Below are positions 54,093 to 62,474 of a DNA stretch of 64,000 bases, in pieces. Source of the stretch: Paramicrobacterium sp051513965 (GTDB lineage Bacteria; Actinomycetota; Actinomycetes; Actinomycetales; Microbacteriaceae); contig NZ_CP195847.1 in the NCBI RefSeq assembly GCF_051513965.1, forward strand, positions 1,674,001 through 1,738,000, read 5' to 3'. Positions within the stretch are counted from its first letter, which is position 1. Every line of letters begins with the position of its first letter. The position numbers and the translations under genes were made by a program. The notes beneath the pieces are model-generated. The model saw nothing but the letters and a program-made list of their open reading frames with translations. It did not search any database and was not told where the DNA came from.

Positions 54093-54829
54093 GCGCTGAG
54101 CACCTGTCTCGCGTGATCGAGGTAGCTCGCGTGGCCATCCTTCCGAGCGGCGCGGGCGACGGGAAGGATACTCTGCAGAACACCACCCTCAAGTACGGCA
54201 GCCCGATCGCAGATGGCGCGCACCGCGTCGAGTTCGTGTGTCACGAGCACCACTGTCGTCGCGAAGTCAGCGCGCGTCCGTTCCAGCAGATCGAGAATCC
54301 CCGTCGTCGTGCGGGTGTCGAGCGCGCTCGTGGGCTCATCGCAGAGCAGCAGTGCGGGCCGGGTGACGAGCGAGCGGGCTATGGCGACACGCTGCTTCTG
54401 CCCGCCGGACAGCTGTGCCGGATACCGTTCGGCGAAGTCGCTCAGTCCCACATAGTCGAGAAGCTCGTCGACGAGCTTCGGGTCCTTTCGCCGCTGCAGC
54501 GTGAGGGGAAGTGCCACGTTCTGGCGGACCGTCCGGTTGGCGAGCAGGTTGAAGTTCTGAAAGACCATGCCGATGCGACGCCGCAGCTGCCGGCGTTGAC
54601 GAGCCTTGAGCTCCTGCGGATCGATCCCGTCGATCACGACGCGCCCCTCCGTCGGGGCCGACACTGCGTCGAGCAGTCCAAGCAGCGTCGACTTTCCGGC
54701 ACCGGACTCCCCGATCACACCGAGGATCTCTCCCCGCTGCACAGCGAGGTCGACGTCGCTCAGCGCGGTCGTCGCTCCGAAGCAAACCGTGACGCTCTCC
54801 AGCACTGCCGCTGGACTCGGTCGCAGCAT
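54089..54829 (-). CDS. metN: Methionine-type ABC transporter ATP-binding protein
   Basis: A 246-residue ATPase with Walker A GESGAGKST near residue 39, signature LSGGQKQRVAIARSL, Walker B LLLCDEPTSALD and the H-loop VVLVTHEL. It lacks the C-terminal NIL/ACT-like regulatory domain found in E. coli MetN (about 343 residues), so feedback inhibition by methionine of that kind is not expected. ATG at 54829 or GTG at 54835 can start it. No S-box or SAM riboswitch was recognised in the 136-base divergent region shared with the mycoredoxin gene. Confidence 0.9.
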   Translation of the reverse strand: MLRPSPAAVLESVTVCFGATTALSDVDLAVQRGEILGVIGESGAGKSTLLGLLDAVSAPTEGRVVIDGIDPQELKARQRRQLRRRIGMVFQNFNLLANRTVRQNVALPLTLQRRKDPKLVDELLDYVGLSDFAERYPAQLSGGQKQRVAIARSLVTRPALLLCDEPTSALDTRTTTGILDLLERTRADFATTVVLVTHELDAVRAICDRAAVLEGGVLQSILPVARAARKDGHASYLDHARQVLSA

Positions 54830-54965
54830 CCCCACCTACCCACACTTGTTAGTAAACCGAGTGCAACTATAGCCCGGATCGGGATCACGTCGGGCAGACG
54901 CGGCGCAATTGTTCCGCTGACCGGCATCTGCCCGCGTTCGGGCACGACGTAGCTAGGCTGGAAGC

Positions 54966-55232
54966 ATGGACTACACACCAGAAGCCGGTTCGATCACGAT
55001 GTTCAGCACGTCCTGGTGCGGTTACTGTAAGCGCCTGAAGTCGCAGCTTGAGAGCACGGGCATCCCCTACACGGAGATCAACATCGAGAACGTCGAGGGA
55101 ACCGCGGAGATTGTCGAGAGCCTCAACGGCGGCAATCAGACGGTGCCGACGGTGCTGTACCCCGATGGCAGCGCAGCGACGAATCCGTCTCTCGCCGACG
55201 TCAAGGCCGCACTCGACCGCGCCGCTTCCTAA
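54966..55232 (+). CDS. mrx1: Mycoredoxin (glutaredoxin-like, CGYC)
   Basis: This 88-residue thioredoxin-fold protein has active site CGYC at residues 18–21 (SWCGYCKRLK) and the cis-proline in QTVPTVLYPDG. That pattern is mycoredoxin-1, which uses mycothiol to reduce mixed disulfides in actinobacteria. GGCTGGAAGC precedes the ATG. It stands alone, divergent from metN, and its 3' end overlaps the convergent small membrane gene by four bases. Confidence 0.92.
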   Translation: MDYTPEAGSITMFSTSWCGYCKRLKSQLESTGIPYTEINIENVEGTAEIVESLNGGNQTVPTVLYPDGSAATNPSLADVKAALDRAAS

Positions 55233-55588
55233 CGCCTCGTGTCGTCCTCGCGCGCGGGAACTTTGATGAAGATGCCCGCAAGCACGAGGCCAATCGGCAC
55301 GAAGACGTGTGCGGCAGCCCACCCTGGGCCACCGATCGGCAGCGGCACGACTGGGTTCCACGCCACGACGACAGGAACCAGAAGGATCAGCCACAGGTAC
55401 TTCTTCGCCTGAATGGCGAAGACCGCCATGATGGCGCTCAGAATCGCGACCGCGAACCTGATCAGGATGTACCACTCCGAGGTCATGAGCGCCGCACCCG
55501 CCATCAGCGCGATCCCCGCGAGCAGGCCCGGCGCGAGCGCCGGTCGCGTGAACTTCGGGTTCGGGTAGCGCTCTGTCGACCGAGCCAT
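55229..55588 (-). CDS. Small four-helix membrane protein downstream of the SNF2 helicase
   Basis: A 119-residue protein with four hydrophobic helices (about residues 18–36, 42–58, 64–84 and 92–108) and basic ends. It starts on the last base of the helicase stop (TGATG), so it is coupled to it. It may belong to the DUF6804 group, but I am not certain. No role is evident and a link with DNA metabolism is positional only. Confidence 0.7.
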   Translation of the reverse strand: MARSTERYPNPKFTRPALAPGLLAGIALMAGAALMTSEWYILIRFAVAILSAIMAVFAIQAKKYLWLILLVPVVVAWNPVVPLPIGGPGWAAAHVFVPIGLVLAGIFIKVPAREDDTRR

Positions 55589-57729
55589 CAGGCGCCCAAC
55601 GCCTCGCGAAGCAGGTGCACCAGCGCTGTGAGCTGTACGGAGTCCTGCGGCTGAGTGTCCTCGCCCTCGCCGTCCAGGGCACGAGCCGCGAGACCCTGCT
55701 TGGAGTCGATCAGCTCGGCGATCTTTGTGTCGAGCGTGTGCGCCGCGATGATGCGCCATGCGGTGACCGGCTCCTCCTGCCCGATGCGGTGGACCCGATC
55801 GATCGCCTGGGTCTGCTCGGCCGCCGTCCATGAGAGCTCGCCGAGAACGACGTTCGATGCAGCCTGCAGATTCACGCCGACACCCGCCGCGGTGAGCGAG
55901 CAGACGGCAATGCTGACGTTCGGATCCGAGTTGAACGCATCCACGGCCTGCTGCCGAGCAGCGGCCGTCTGGTCGCCACGGAGCGACACCGTCGAGAGCC
56001 CGTGCTGCTCGAAAGCCTGCTCAGCGGCATCCATGACATCGATGTGCTTCGCGAAGAACACCACCTTGCCTACCGAGCGTGCGAGCTGTGCCGCGTAGTC
56101 AGAGGCGAGCTGTGCCTTAGCCTGCCCGATTCGGCGAACCATCGTGAAGACGTTCTCGGTTCCACGCGCGGCCTTGGCCTCGTCCAGTTCGGACTGCGCG
56201 ACGAGACGCATGACATCCTCATCGACCGTGGACGGAGCATCTCCCCTCGCGGTGATGATGCGCCGATAGCGCGCGAGAAGGCGCTCAGCGAGTTCACGCT
56301 CGGCGGCACGAATCGAGCGACCGGCTTCATCGTCGAGCTCGACGGGCAGATCTGCCACGCGCTTCGACGGGAGGTCCTTCGCCACATCGATCTTGCGACG
56401 ACGCACGATTCCCATGCTGATGACCGCCTCCCGGGCTTCCCGATAGAAGCCGACGTCAGCGGGAGTGAGTCCCGTCGCGTCCAGCTTCTCCATGAGAGCG
56501 GCGGTCGGCTTACCGTCCTTCACCCAGCCGAGGAACTGCCAGATGGAGTTGAAGTCCTCAACGTCGTTGATGAGCGGCGTCCCGGTCAGCGCCATGAGCA
56601 GAGGATTCCCGCCCGGCGCCTTCGCACGAATCCGGTTCGCAAGCGAGAGCACGTGCTGCGATCGCTGCGACTGGAGATTCTTGATGAAGTGAGCCTCATC
56701 AACGACCATCCCGCGGAAGCCGAGCTGGCCGAGCCACGAGAGGTGACGGTCCAGCACCGCGTAGTTGACGACGAACACATCTGAGAAAGCATCCACATCA
56801 CGACCGTCACCCTGGATCACCGTGACGCGTCGCTGAGGCGTCCAACGTTCGACCTCGCGGGCCCAGTTCATCTTGACCACGTTCGGCACGACCGCCAAAA
56901 GCGGATATGCTCCCGCGACCGATGCGGCAAGCACGGACTGCGCTGTCTTGCCCAGCCCCGGTTCATCGGCGAGGAGGAACGTGCGGTGCCCGTCCCGGAC
57001 GCTCTCGACGAACTGAGCCTGGTGCTTCATGATCTCCAGACCCGCAGGGGCGAGACGATCGACACGAGGCACATCCGGAAGCGGCATCGTCGCCGAGCCC
57101 CCGCCCGCCCCTGTTTCGAACGCTTTGTAGAGCGGCCCCATAAGCTCCCACCCATCGAGGCGCCGTCGAGGAGTGTCCCTCGTCTGCGCTCGACTGAAGT
57201 CCGGTGCGAGAAACGGGCTCGCCATCAGGCGCGACTTCACCGACTGAGGCAGCACCTGCTTCTCGGCGAGCTCGGCGGGAACAGTGGGCTCGACGACCGG
57301 CTTCTCCACGGTGATGATGAGCTCGTCAGCCGAGAGTTCTTTCCCCGATTCGATCAGCCAGTCTCGGCGCATTCTCTGAGCGACCGGGCTCGTCGCTTGG
57401 TCGACCTCGAGCAGGCTGATCAGCGAGGTGTCACGCGCAGCGGTCTTCGCGAGGATGGTCGCGACGCCGTCGAGTCTCTTCAGCAGCTCGGCTCGTGCCG
57501 AGTCACTCAGGCTTTCGTCCGTCTTGACTCGAGCGCGTTCCTCGCGCACCAGGAAGGCGATGACCTGGAACTTCGTGCGGTTCGTCGGGCCGACTTTGCC
57601 CTTCTGAGCCTTGGCCTCGACCTCGCGAACCTTTCGCGCGAGGATCGGGATGATGGGGGCGTCGTCGTGCCGTGCGGACGTACGTGACGACCCACGACCA
57701 GAAGAACGGCGCTGACCGTTGTGCGGCAT
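55588..57729 (-). CDS. SNF2-family DNA helicase/translocase
   Basis: A 713-residue protein. The SF2/SNF2 core has motif I ADEPGLGKTAQS near residue 255, motif II VVDEAH near 343, MALTGTPLINDVEDF (motif III) and a C-terminal lobe with AGVGVNLQAASNVVLGELSWTAAEQTQAIDRVHRIGQ near 620–655, the SNF2-type motif V/VI. The first ~230 residues are basic then helical and match no domain I know. CAGGAGGAGC gives an optimal site for ATG at 57729. It would translocate on duplex DNA or remodel protein-DNA complexes; its role is unknown. Confidence 0.92.
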   Translation of the reverse strand: MPHNGQRRSSGRGSSRTSARHDDAPIIPILARKVREVEAKAQKGKVGPTNRTKFQVIAFLVREERARVKTDESLSDSARAELLKRLDGVATILAKTAARDTSLISLLEVDQATSPVAQRMRRDWLIESGKELSADELIITVEKPVVEPTVPAELAEKQVLPQSVKSRLMASPFLAPDFSRAQTRDTPRRRLDGWELMGPLYKAFETGAGGGSATMPLPDVPRVDRLAPAGLEIMKHQAQFVESVRDGHRTFLLADEPGLGKTAQSVLAASVAGAYPLLAVVPNVVKMNWAREVERWTPQRRVTVIQGDGRDVDAFSDVFVVNYAVLDRHLSWLGQLGFRGMVVDEAHFIKNLQSQRSQHVLSLANRIRAKAPGGNPLLMALTGTPLINDVEDFNSIWQFLGWVKDGKPTAALMEKLDATGLTPADVGFYREAREAVISMGIVRRRKIDVAKDLPSKRVADLPVELDDEAGRSIRAAERELAERLLARYRRIITARGDAPSTVDEDVMRLVAQSELDEAKAARGTENVFTMVRRIGQAKAQLASDYAAQLARSVGKVVFFAKHIDVMDAAEQAFEQHGLSTVSLRGDQTAAARQQAVDAFNSDPNVSIAVCSLTAAGVGVNLQAASNVVLGELSWTAAEQTQAIDRVHRIGQEEPVTAWRIIAAHTLDTKIAELIDSKQGLAARALDGEGEDTQPQDSVQLTALVHLLREALGA

Positions 57730-57861
57730 GCTCCTCCTGAGCAGTCCAAATGCCGGCGAGTTGCCGGCGTCGAGCAATGCGTGCCACGCGAGAGAGCGGG
57801 ACGGCGGCGGCCTTCCGTGGGGAAGACGCGCTCAGCAAGCGCATGGCCATTCTACGACACG

Positions 57862-57876
57862 TCGAACGAGCGTTGA
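57862..57876. promoter_or_regulatory. Weak LexA-like box and -10 near the SNF2 promoter
   Basis: TCGAACGAGCGTTGA resembles the SOS consensus (left half perfect, right half two bases off). A -10-like TAGAAT on the minus strand lies just downstream (57853–57848), so a bound LexA would cover the promoter. The 270-base gap here (57730–57999) holds otherwise only the adjacent terminator. Confidence 0.3.
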
Positions 57877-57945
57877 CGGGCGTGTCTGCGCATGGCAACG
57901 CGCTGACCCTCAACATTATGCACCTCTGACCCTCCACACGCGAAA

Positions 57946-57974
57946 CGACCCGCCCGTCGTGGACGGGCGGGTCG
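57946..57974 (-). terminator. Terminator of the deo operon
   Basis: Perfect 13-base arms (CGACCCGCCCGTC and complement) with a three-base loop, followed on the minus strand by TTTCG. It lies 25 bases past the last gene of the operon. Confidence 0.8.
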
Positions 57975-57999
57975 CAGGAAGCGTGCGGGTCTTTGGGCG

Positions 58000-58860
58000 T
58001 CAGATCATGCTCTTGGTGTGCCACACGGTCTTCGTCTCGGTGAACGCCGTGATGCGGTCAAGGCTCGGCCACACCGCGTCGGTTCCCGGCTCCGGTTGAA
58101 GCACTCGCTTCAGCGTGTCCGCAGCCGAAATCTGAAGGTCCACCCATTCCAATTCCCCAGCCCCCGTGAGGTCCAGGGCATTCACATCCGCGTGCTGAGC
58201 GAGCCACGGGGCGATCTCCGCGGGCGATCCGGTGAGGATGTTCACCGTCCCTGCCGGCACGTCACTCGTTGCGAGCACCTCGGCGAGGCTGATCGCGGAA
58301 AGCGGGAATCTCTCACTCGCGACCACCACGACGGTGTTTCCCGTCACGAGTGCCGGGGCGACGACGCTGACGAGGCCGAGCAGAGAGCTGTCCTGCGGCG
58401 CGATCGTAGCGACGACTCCGGTGGGCTCGGGCACGGAGAGGTTGAAGAATGGACCGGCCACCGGGTTCGCATTGCCCGCCACCTGCGCGTACTTATCCGC
58501 CCACCCGGCGTACCACACCCATCGATCGATCGACTCATCGACCTGCTTCTCCGCCTGCTGTCGTGACGCGTTCTCCGAGGCCCGGATCTCGTCGATGAAC
58601 TGCGCCCGACGCCCCTCGAGCATCTCGGCGATGCGGTAGAGAACCTGCCCACGGTTGTAGGCTGTCGCCCCCGCCCAGCCGGCGACGGCTGAGCGCGCCG
58701 CCTTCACTGCGTCTCGTGCATCTTTGCGCGAGGCGTGAGCCGCGTTCGCAAGGAACTCCCCCTTCGCCGAGCGGATCTCGACAGTCCTCCCCGACTCCGA
58801 GCGTGGAAACTTCCCGCCGATGAACAGCTTGTAGGTCTTGGGCACTGCGAGTCTGCTCAT
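58000..58860 (-). CDS. Half-length aldehyde dehydrogenase homologue
   Basis: A 286-residue protein matching only the N-terminal, NAD-binding part of aldehyde dehydrogenases (KLFIGGKFPRSESGRTVEI, WVWYAGWADKYAQV, GVVATIAPQDSSLLGLVSVVAPALVTGNTVVV, VPAGTVNILTG). Where a full enzyme has LELGGK and the catalytic cysteine, this one goes to a short tail ending WPSLDRITAFTETKTVWHTKSMI; neither catalytic residue is seen. The frame is open with an ATGA overlap to the full-length gene, so it is not a recent frameshift. It may be a partner or scaffold subunit of the upstream enzyme. Confidence 0.85.
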   Translation of the reverse strand: MSRLAVPKTYKLFIGGKFPRSESGRTVEIRSAKGEFLANAAHASRKDARDAVKAARSAVAGWAGATAYNRGQVLYRIAEMLEGRRAQFIDEIRASENASRQQAEKQVDESIDRWVWYAGWADKYAQVAGNANPVAGPFFNLSVPEPTGVVATIAPQDSSLLGLVSVVAPALVTGNTVVVVASERFPLSAISLAEVLATSDVPAGTVNILTGSPAEIAPWLAQHADVNALDLTGAGELEWVDLQISAADTLKRVLQPEPGTDAVWPSLDRITAFTETKTVWHTKSMI

Positions 58861-60368
58861 TTTCGGTTTCCCTTCGTACGTGAGCGCTGAGACGCCGAGG
58901 AGCGCGCGGCGGTGACCTCCGGAGCGGCTCCGGCTCCGGGTTGCAGATAGGCGCCGAGGCCGTGACGACCTCCTTCGCGCCCGTAACCCGACTCTTTGTA
59001 CCCTCCGAACGGGCTCGACGGGTCGAAACGATTGAACGTGTTCGCCCAGATCACGCCTGCGCGAAGTTTGTCCGCCACTGCGAGCATCCGACTGCCCTTA
59101 TCGGTCCAGATGCCCGCCGACAGCCCATACGGCGTGTTGTTCGCCTTCGCGACGGCCTCAGCGGGCGTCCGGAATGTCAGCACAGAAAGCACCGGGCCGA
59201 AGATCTCCTCACGAGCGATGCGGTGCGATGTCGAGACTCCGGTGAAGATCGTCGGCGCAAACCAGTAGCCGGAGCTCGGCAGCTCGCACGGCGCGCTCCA
59301 GCGTGTCGCCCCCTCGCGTTCTCCCACGTCGGTCAGCTCTCGAATCCGCTTCAGCTGCTCAGCTGAGTTGATCGCACCGATATCGGTGTTCTTATCGAGC
59401 GGATCGCCGAGGCGCAACGTCGAGAGGCGGTCCTTCAGCCTCTCGATCACCTCGTCATGAATGCTCTCCTGCACGAGCAGCCGCGAGCCCGCGCAGCAGA
59501 CGTGGCCCTGATTGAAGAATATTCCGTTGACGATCCCCTCGATCGCCTGATCGATGGGTGCGTCGTCGAAGACAATGTTCGCGGCCTTTCCGCCAAGCTC
59601 GAGCGTGAGCTTCTTCGACGTTCCGGCAACGGACTTCGCGATCTCGCGCCCCACAGCAGTGGAACCGGTGAAAGCGACCTTGGCGATGTCGGGATGCCGC
59701 ACGAGCGACTGCCCCGTGGCACCGGCGCCGGTGATGATGTTCACCACTCCGTTCGGCAGTCCGGCCTGCTGCACGATCTCCGCGAAGATCAGAGCAGTCA
59801 GAGGCGTCGTCTCCGCCGGCTTCAGCACGACCGTGTTTCCCGCAGCGAGCGCGGGCGCGATCTTCCACGCCAGCATGAGCAGGGGGAAGTTCCACGGAAT
59901 GACCTGGCCTGCGACGCCGAGTGCCCGGGGCGAGGGCCCCATCCCGGCGTAGTCGAGTTTGTCGGCCCAGCCGGCGTAATAGAAGAACCACGCGGCCACG
60001 AGCGGAACGTCGACGTCGCGGCTCTCCTTGATGGGCTTGCCGTTGTCGAGGCTCTCGGCGACGGCGAGCTCACGCGAGCGCTCTTGGACGAGCCGCGCGA
60101 TGCGGAACAGATACTTGCCGCGATCCGCGCCCGACATCCGTGACCAGACCGTGTCGTAGGCTTTCCTGGCCACCACCACGGCGCGGTCAACGTCCGACTC
60201 ATCCGCCGTCTGCACCGTCGCGATCGTGGATTCGTCAGCCGGTGAGACTGTTGCGAACGGCGTACCGCTGCCGGCGACGAATTCGCCGTCGATGAACAGT
60301 CCGTATTCGTCCTTCAGATTCAGGATTGCCGTCGACTCGGGCGCCGGCGCGTATTCGAGGAAGCTCAT
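58857..60368 (-). CDS. Aldehyde dehydrogenase
   Basis: A 503-residue NAD(P)-dependent enzyme. Catalytic residues are visible: E257 in LTLELGGKAANIV and C291 in FFNQGHVCCAGSR; the cofactor loops IPWNFPLLMLAWK, FTGSTAVGR and the EEIFGPVLSV segment are intact. In the deoC operon it is expected to oxidise acetaldehyde or glyceraldehyde 3-phosphate released from deoxyribose 5-phosphate; acetaldehyde is the likelier substrate. It is translationally coupled to the half-length homologue that follows. Confidence 0.93.
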   Translation of the reverse strand: MSFLEYAPAPESTAILNLKDEYGLFIDGEFVAGSGTPFATVSPADESTIATVQTADESDVDRAVVVARKAYDTVWSRMSGADRGKYLFRIARLVQERSRELAVAESLDNGKPIKESRDVDVPLVAAWFFYYAGWADKLDYAGMGPSPRALGVAGQVIPWNFPLLMLAWKIAPALAAGNTVVLKPAETTPLTALIFAEIVQQAGLPNGVVNIITGAGATGQSLVRHPDIAKVAFTGSTAVGREIAKSVAGTSKKLTLELGGKAANIVFDDAPIDQAIEGIVNGIFFNQGHVCCAGSRLLVQESIHDEVIERLKDRLSTLRLGDPLDKNTDIGAINSAEQLKRIRELTDVGEREGATRWSAPCELPSSGYWFAPTIFTGVSTSHRIAREEIFGPVLSVLTFRTPAEAVAKANNTPYGLSAGIWTDKGSRMLAVADKLRAGVIWANTFNRFDPSSPFGGYKESGYGREGGRHGLGAYLQPGAGAAPEVTAARSSASQRSRTKGNRK

Positions 60369-60388
60369 GGTGTTCTCGCTTTCCGGGG

Positions 60389-61381
60389 TCAGTCGATGGT
60401 CACGTAGTCGGGGCCGGAGTAGTGGCCTGTGCGCAGCTTCTGCCGCTGCAGCAGCATGTCGTTCAAGAGACTGGATGCTCCGAACCGGAACAGCTCCGGG
60501 CTAAGCCATTCCTCGCCGCACGTTTCCGCAACGGTCACGAGGAACTTGATGGCATCCTTCGACGTCCGGATGCCGCCGGCGGGCTTCACTCCGATCTTCT
60601 CCCCTGTGAGGCGGTGCCAATCGCGTACGACCTCGAGCATCAGGAGCGTCACGGGCAGCGTCGCCGCGGGAGAGACCTTTCCGGTCGACGTCTTGATGAA
60701 GTCCGCTCCGGCGAGGATGGCTAGCCACGAGGCACGACGGACGTTGTCATATGTGGTGAGCTCGCCCGTCTCCAGGATGACCTTGAGGTGCGCCGCGCTG
60801 CCATCTTCCCGAAGGCACGCGCGCTTGACCGAGACGATCTCATCGAACACCTGTCGGTAGCGGCCGCTCAGGAAGGCTCCGCGGTCGATCACCATGTCGA
60901 TCTCGTCGGCTCCCGCAGCCACGGCCTCCGCTGTGTCCGCGAGCTTCACGCTCAGCGTCGCCCGTCCCGAGGGGAACGCGGTCGCGACAGCTGCGACGGA
61001 GATCTCCCCGTGCGCAGAACCGAGCGCATCGATGACGGTTCCGACCATGTCGCCGTAGACGCATACCGCCGCCGGGCGAGGACAGGAGGCGTCTGAGGGA
61101 TCGGGGGTGAGCGCCTTGCCGACGAGCGAGCGCACCTTGCCCGGAGTATCGGCGCCTTCCAGCGTCGTGAGATCGATCATCGAGATGATCGTGTCGATCG
61201 CCCACGCCTTCGAGGTGGTCTTGATGGAGCGAGTACCGAGGGCGGCGGCACGCTGCTCAAGGCCAACTGCATCCACCCCGGGGATGCCCTCGAGAAATCG
61301 TCGGAGGCTCTCATCCGTCACCGGTCCGTCGAACATCTTCAGCGCCTGCGCGCGCGGCGCGATCGCCGATGTCTCACTCAT
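60389..61381 (-). CDS. deoC: Deoxyribose-phosphate aldolase
   Basis: DeoC splits 2-deoxyribose 5-phosphate into acetaldehyde and glyceraldehyde 3-phosphate. The 330-residue product contains AAVCVYGDMV, the AVATAFPSGRATLSVKL region, DEIDMVIDRGAFLSGRY, the Schiff-base lysine in ADFIKTSTGK near residue 225 and IGVKPAGGIRTSKDAIKF. The length is in the longer DeoC class. AAGGA six bases upstream supports ATG at 61381, which overlaps the regulator by eight bases. Longer in-frame sequence upstream is the regulator's shadow. Confidence 0.94.
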   Translation of the reverse strand: MSETSAIAPRAQALKMFDGPVTDESLRRFLEGIPGVDAVGLEQRAAALGTRSIKTTSKAWAIDTIISMIDLTTLEGADTPGKVRSLVGKALTPDPSDASCPRPAAVCVYGDMVGTVIDALGSAHGEISVAAVATAFPSGRATLSVKLADTAEAVAAGADEIDMVIDRGAFLSGRYRQVFDEIVSVKRACLREDGSAAHLKVILETGELTTYDNVRRASWLAILAGADFIKTSTGKVSPAATLPVTLLMLEVVRDWHRLTGEKIGVKPAGGIRTSKDAIKFLVTVAETCGEEWLSPELFRFGASSLLNDMLLQRQKLRTGHYSGPDYVTID

Positions 61382-62366
61382 GATTGTCCTTGTCGTCCGT
61401 GCTGTCATTGTCGCTCCCGAGCACATCGAGTGCCGTCGCTTCATCCGTGACGAGCGTCGTGCAGAGACCCCCGGTCACGATCGCTCTCGTCACGGGGTGC
61501 TTCGCCTTCCCCGCGACCACGAGAATCGACGTCGCCGCATCTCTGAGCGCATCGAGCCCCAGGCCGAGTGTCCGGTCATCGAGGGCTGGATCGACGATCA
61601 TGCCCTCCGCGTTGATATAGCGCCCCCATACGTCGCCGACGGCGCCCCGTCTCACCAGCTCATCCATATCGACGTTCGTGAGGTATCCGCTCTGAATATG
61701 CGCCGAGCTGTGGTCAGCGGGTCCGGCACTGAAGAGGTAGGCGACGGCATCTGCCGCGGCATCCAACACACCCGCCACTGTGCGGTCGCGCTCGATGCTC
61801 TGCTTCGTCTCGATCCGCTCCAGAATCGCCGGGCTGGGCAGAAGGGTCGCCTCCCCCGAGGCCTTGCGCGCGATCTCAACAGCGGTGGCGGCAGCCGTAC
61901 CGGCACGCTGGTTGACGCTCACGCCTCCGTTGACCTGCACAACGTTCACGCCGACCGCCCAATTCTCATTGAGAGTAGCCGCCACGTCGTGGAGTGTCCG
62001 GCCCCAGCTGATCCCGAGGGTGCGCGGCACCGGGCGAAGCGCTGCGAGATAGTCTGCCGCCGCTTGAGCGACGCGTTCGCGCAGCTCTCGATCATCGCGT
62101 GCCCCGGAGCTCGGCACCACCACGGCATCCTGAAGCCCGTGCCGCTCACGCAGCTGACGCTCGAGCGAGAGCTTTCGAGCGCGCGGATGCACGATCTCGA
62201 TGCGGATGAAGCCCTTCTCGCGGGCTGACGCGAGCAGACGTCCGACCTTCCACCGTGTGAGGCCGAGTATCGCCCCTACTTCGTCCTGCGTCTTGTCTTC
62301 GTCGTAGTACAGCTCAGCGGCGCGGATCGAAAGGAGTTCGTCCTCGGCTATGTCGTCGCGCGGCAT
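61374..62366 (-). CDS. deoR: SorC/DeoR-type sugar-binding transcriptional regulator of deo operon
   Basis: A 330-residue regulator of the SorC family (as B. subtilis DeoR, not the E. coli DeoR family). An N-terminal HTH is at about residues 20–60 (YYDEDKTQDEVGAILGLTRWKVGRLLASAREKGFI), followed by the sugar-phosphate-binding domain (LGISWGRTLHDVAATL and the C-terminal VVAGKAKHPVTRAIVTGGL). The effector is probably deoxyribose 5-phosphate. AGAGGAGG precedes ATG at 62366. It heads the deo operon and a perfect 16-base palindrome lies 65 bases upstream, so autoregulation is likely. Confidence 0.92.
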   Translation of the reverse strand: MPRDDIAEDELLSIRAAELYYDEDKTQDEVGAILGLTRWKVGRLLASAREKGFIRIEIVHPRARKLSLERQLRERHGLQDAVVVPSSGARDDRELRERVAQAAADYLAALRPVPRTLGISWGRTLHDVAATLNENWAVGVNVVQVNGGVSVNQRAGTAAATAVEIARKASGEATLLPSPAILERIETKQSIERDRTVAGVLDAAADAVAYLFSAGPADHSSAHIQSGYLTNVDMDELVRRGAVGDVWGRYINAEGMIVDPALDDRTLGLGLDALRDAATSILVVAGKAKHPVTRAIVTGGLCTTLVTDEATALDVLGSDNDSTDDKDNHE

Positions 62367-62430
62367 GCGGCCTCCTCTCATGGCAAGGCTAGCCCGCGCG
62401 AATTGCTCAGATCAACGCTCGTTGCCGATT

Positions 62431-62446
62431 CTGCTCATATGAGCAG
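62431..62446. promoter_or_regulatory. Palindromic operator upstream of deo operon
   Basis: CTGCTCATATGAGCAG is a perfect 16-base palindrome in the 108-base gap between the regulator and the MFS gene. The half-site TGCTCA recurs 28 bases away at 62404–62409. It is the best candidate for the regulator's binding site. Confidence 0.6.
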
Positions 62447-62474
62447 ACGGGGCCGCGAAACTGCACGTTCGATG

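Noticed and set aside
54830..54965. Possible S-box/SAM riboswitch before metN
   Set aside because: The metN leader is too short and shows no recognisable aptamer helices.
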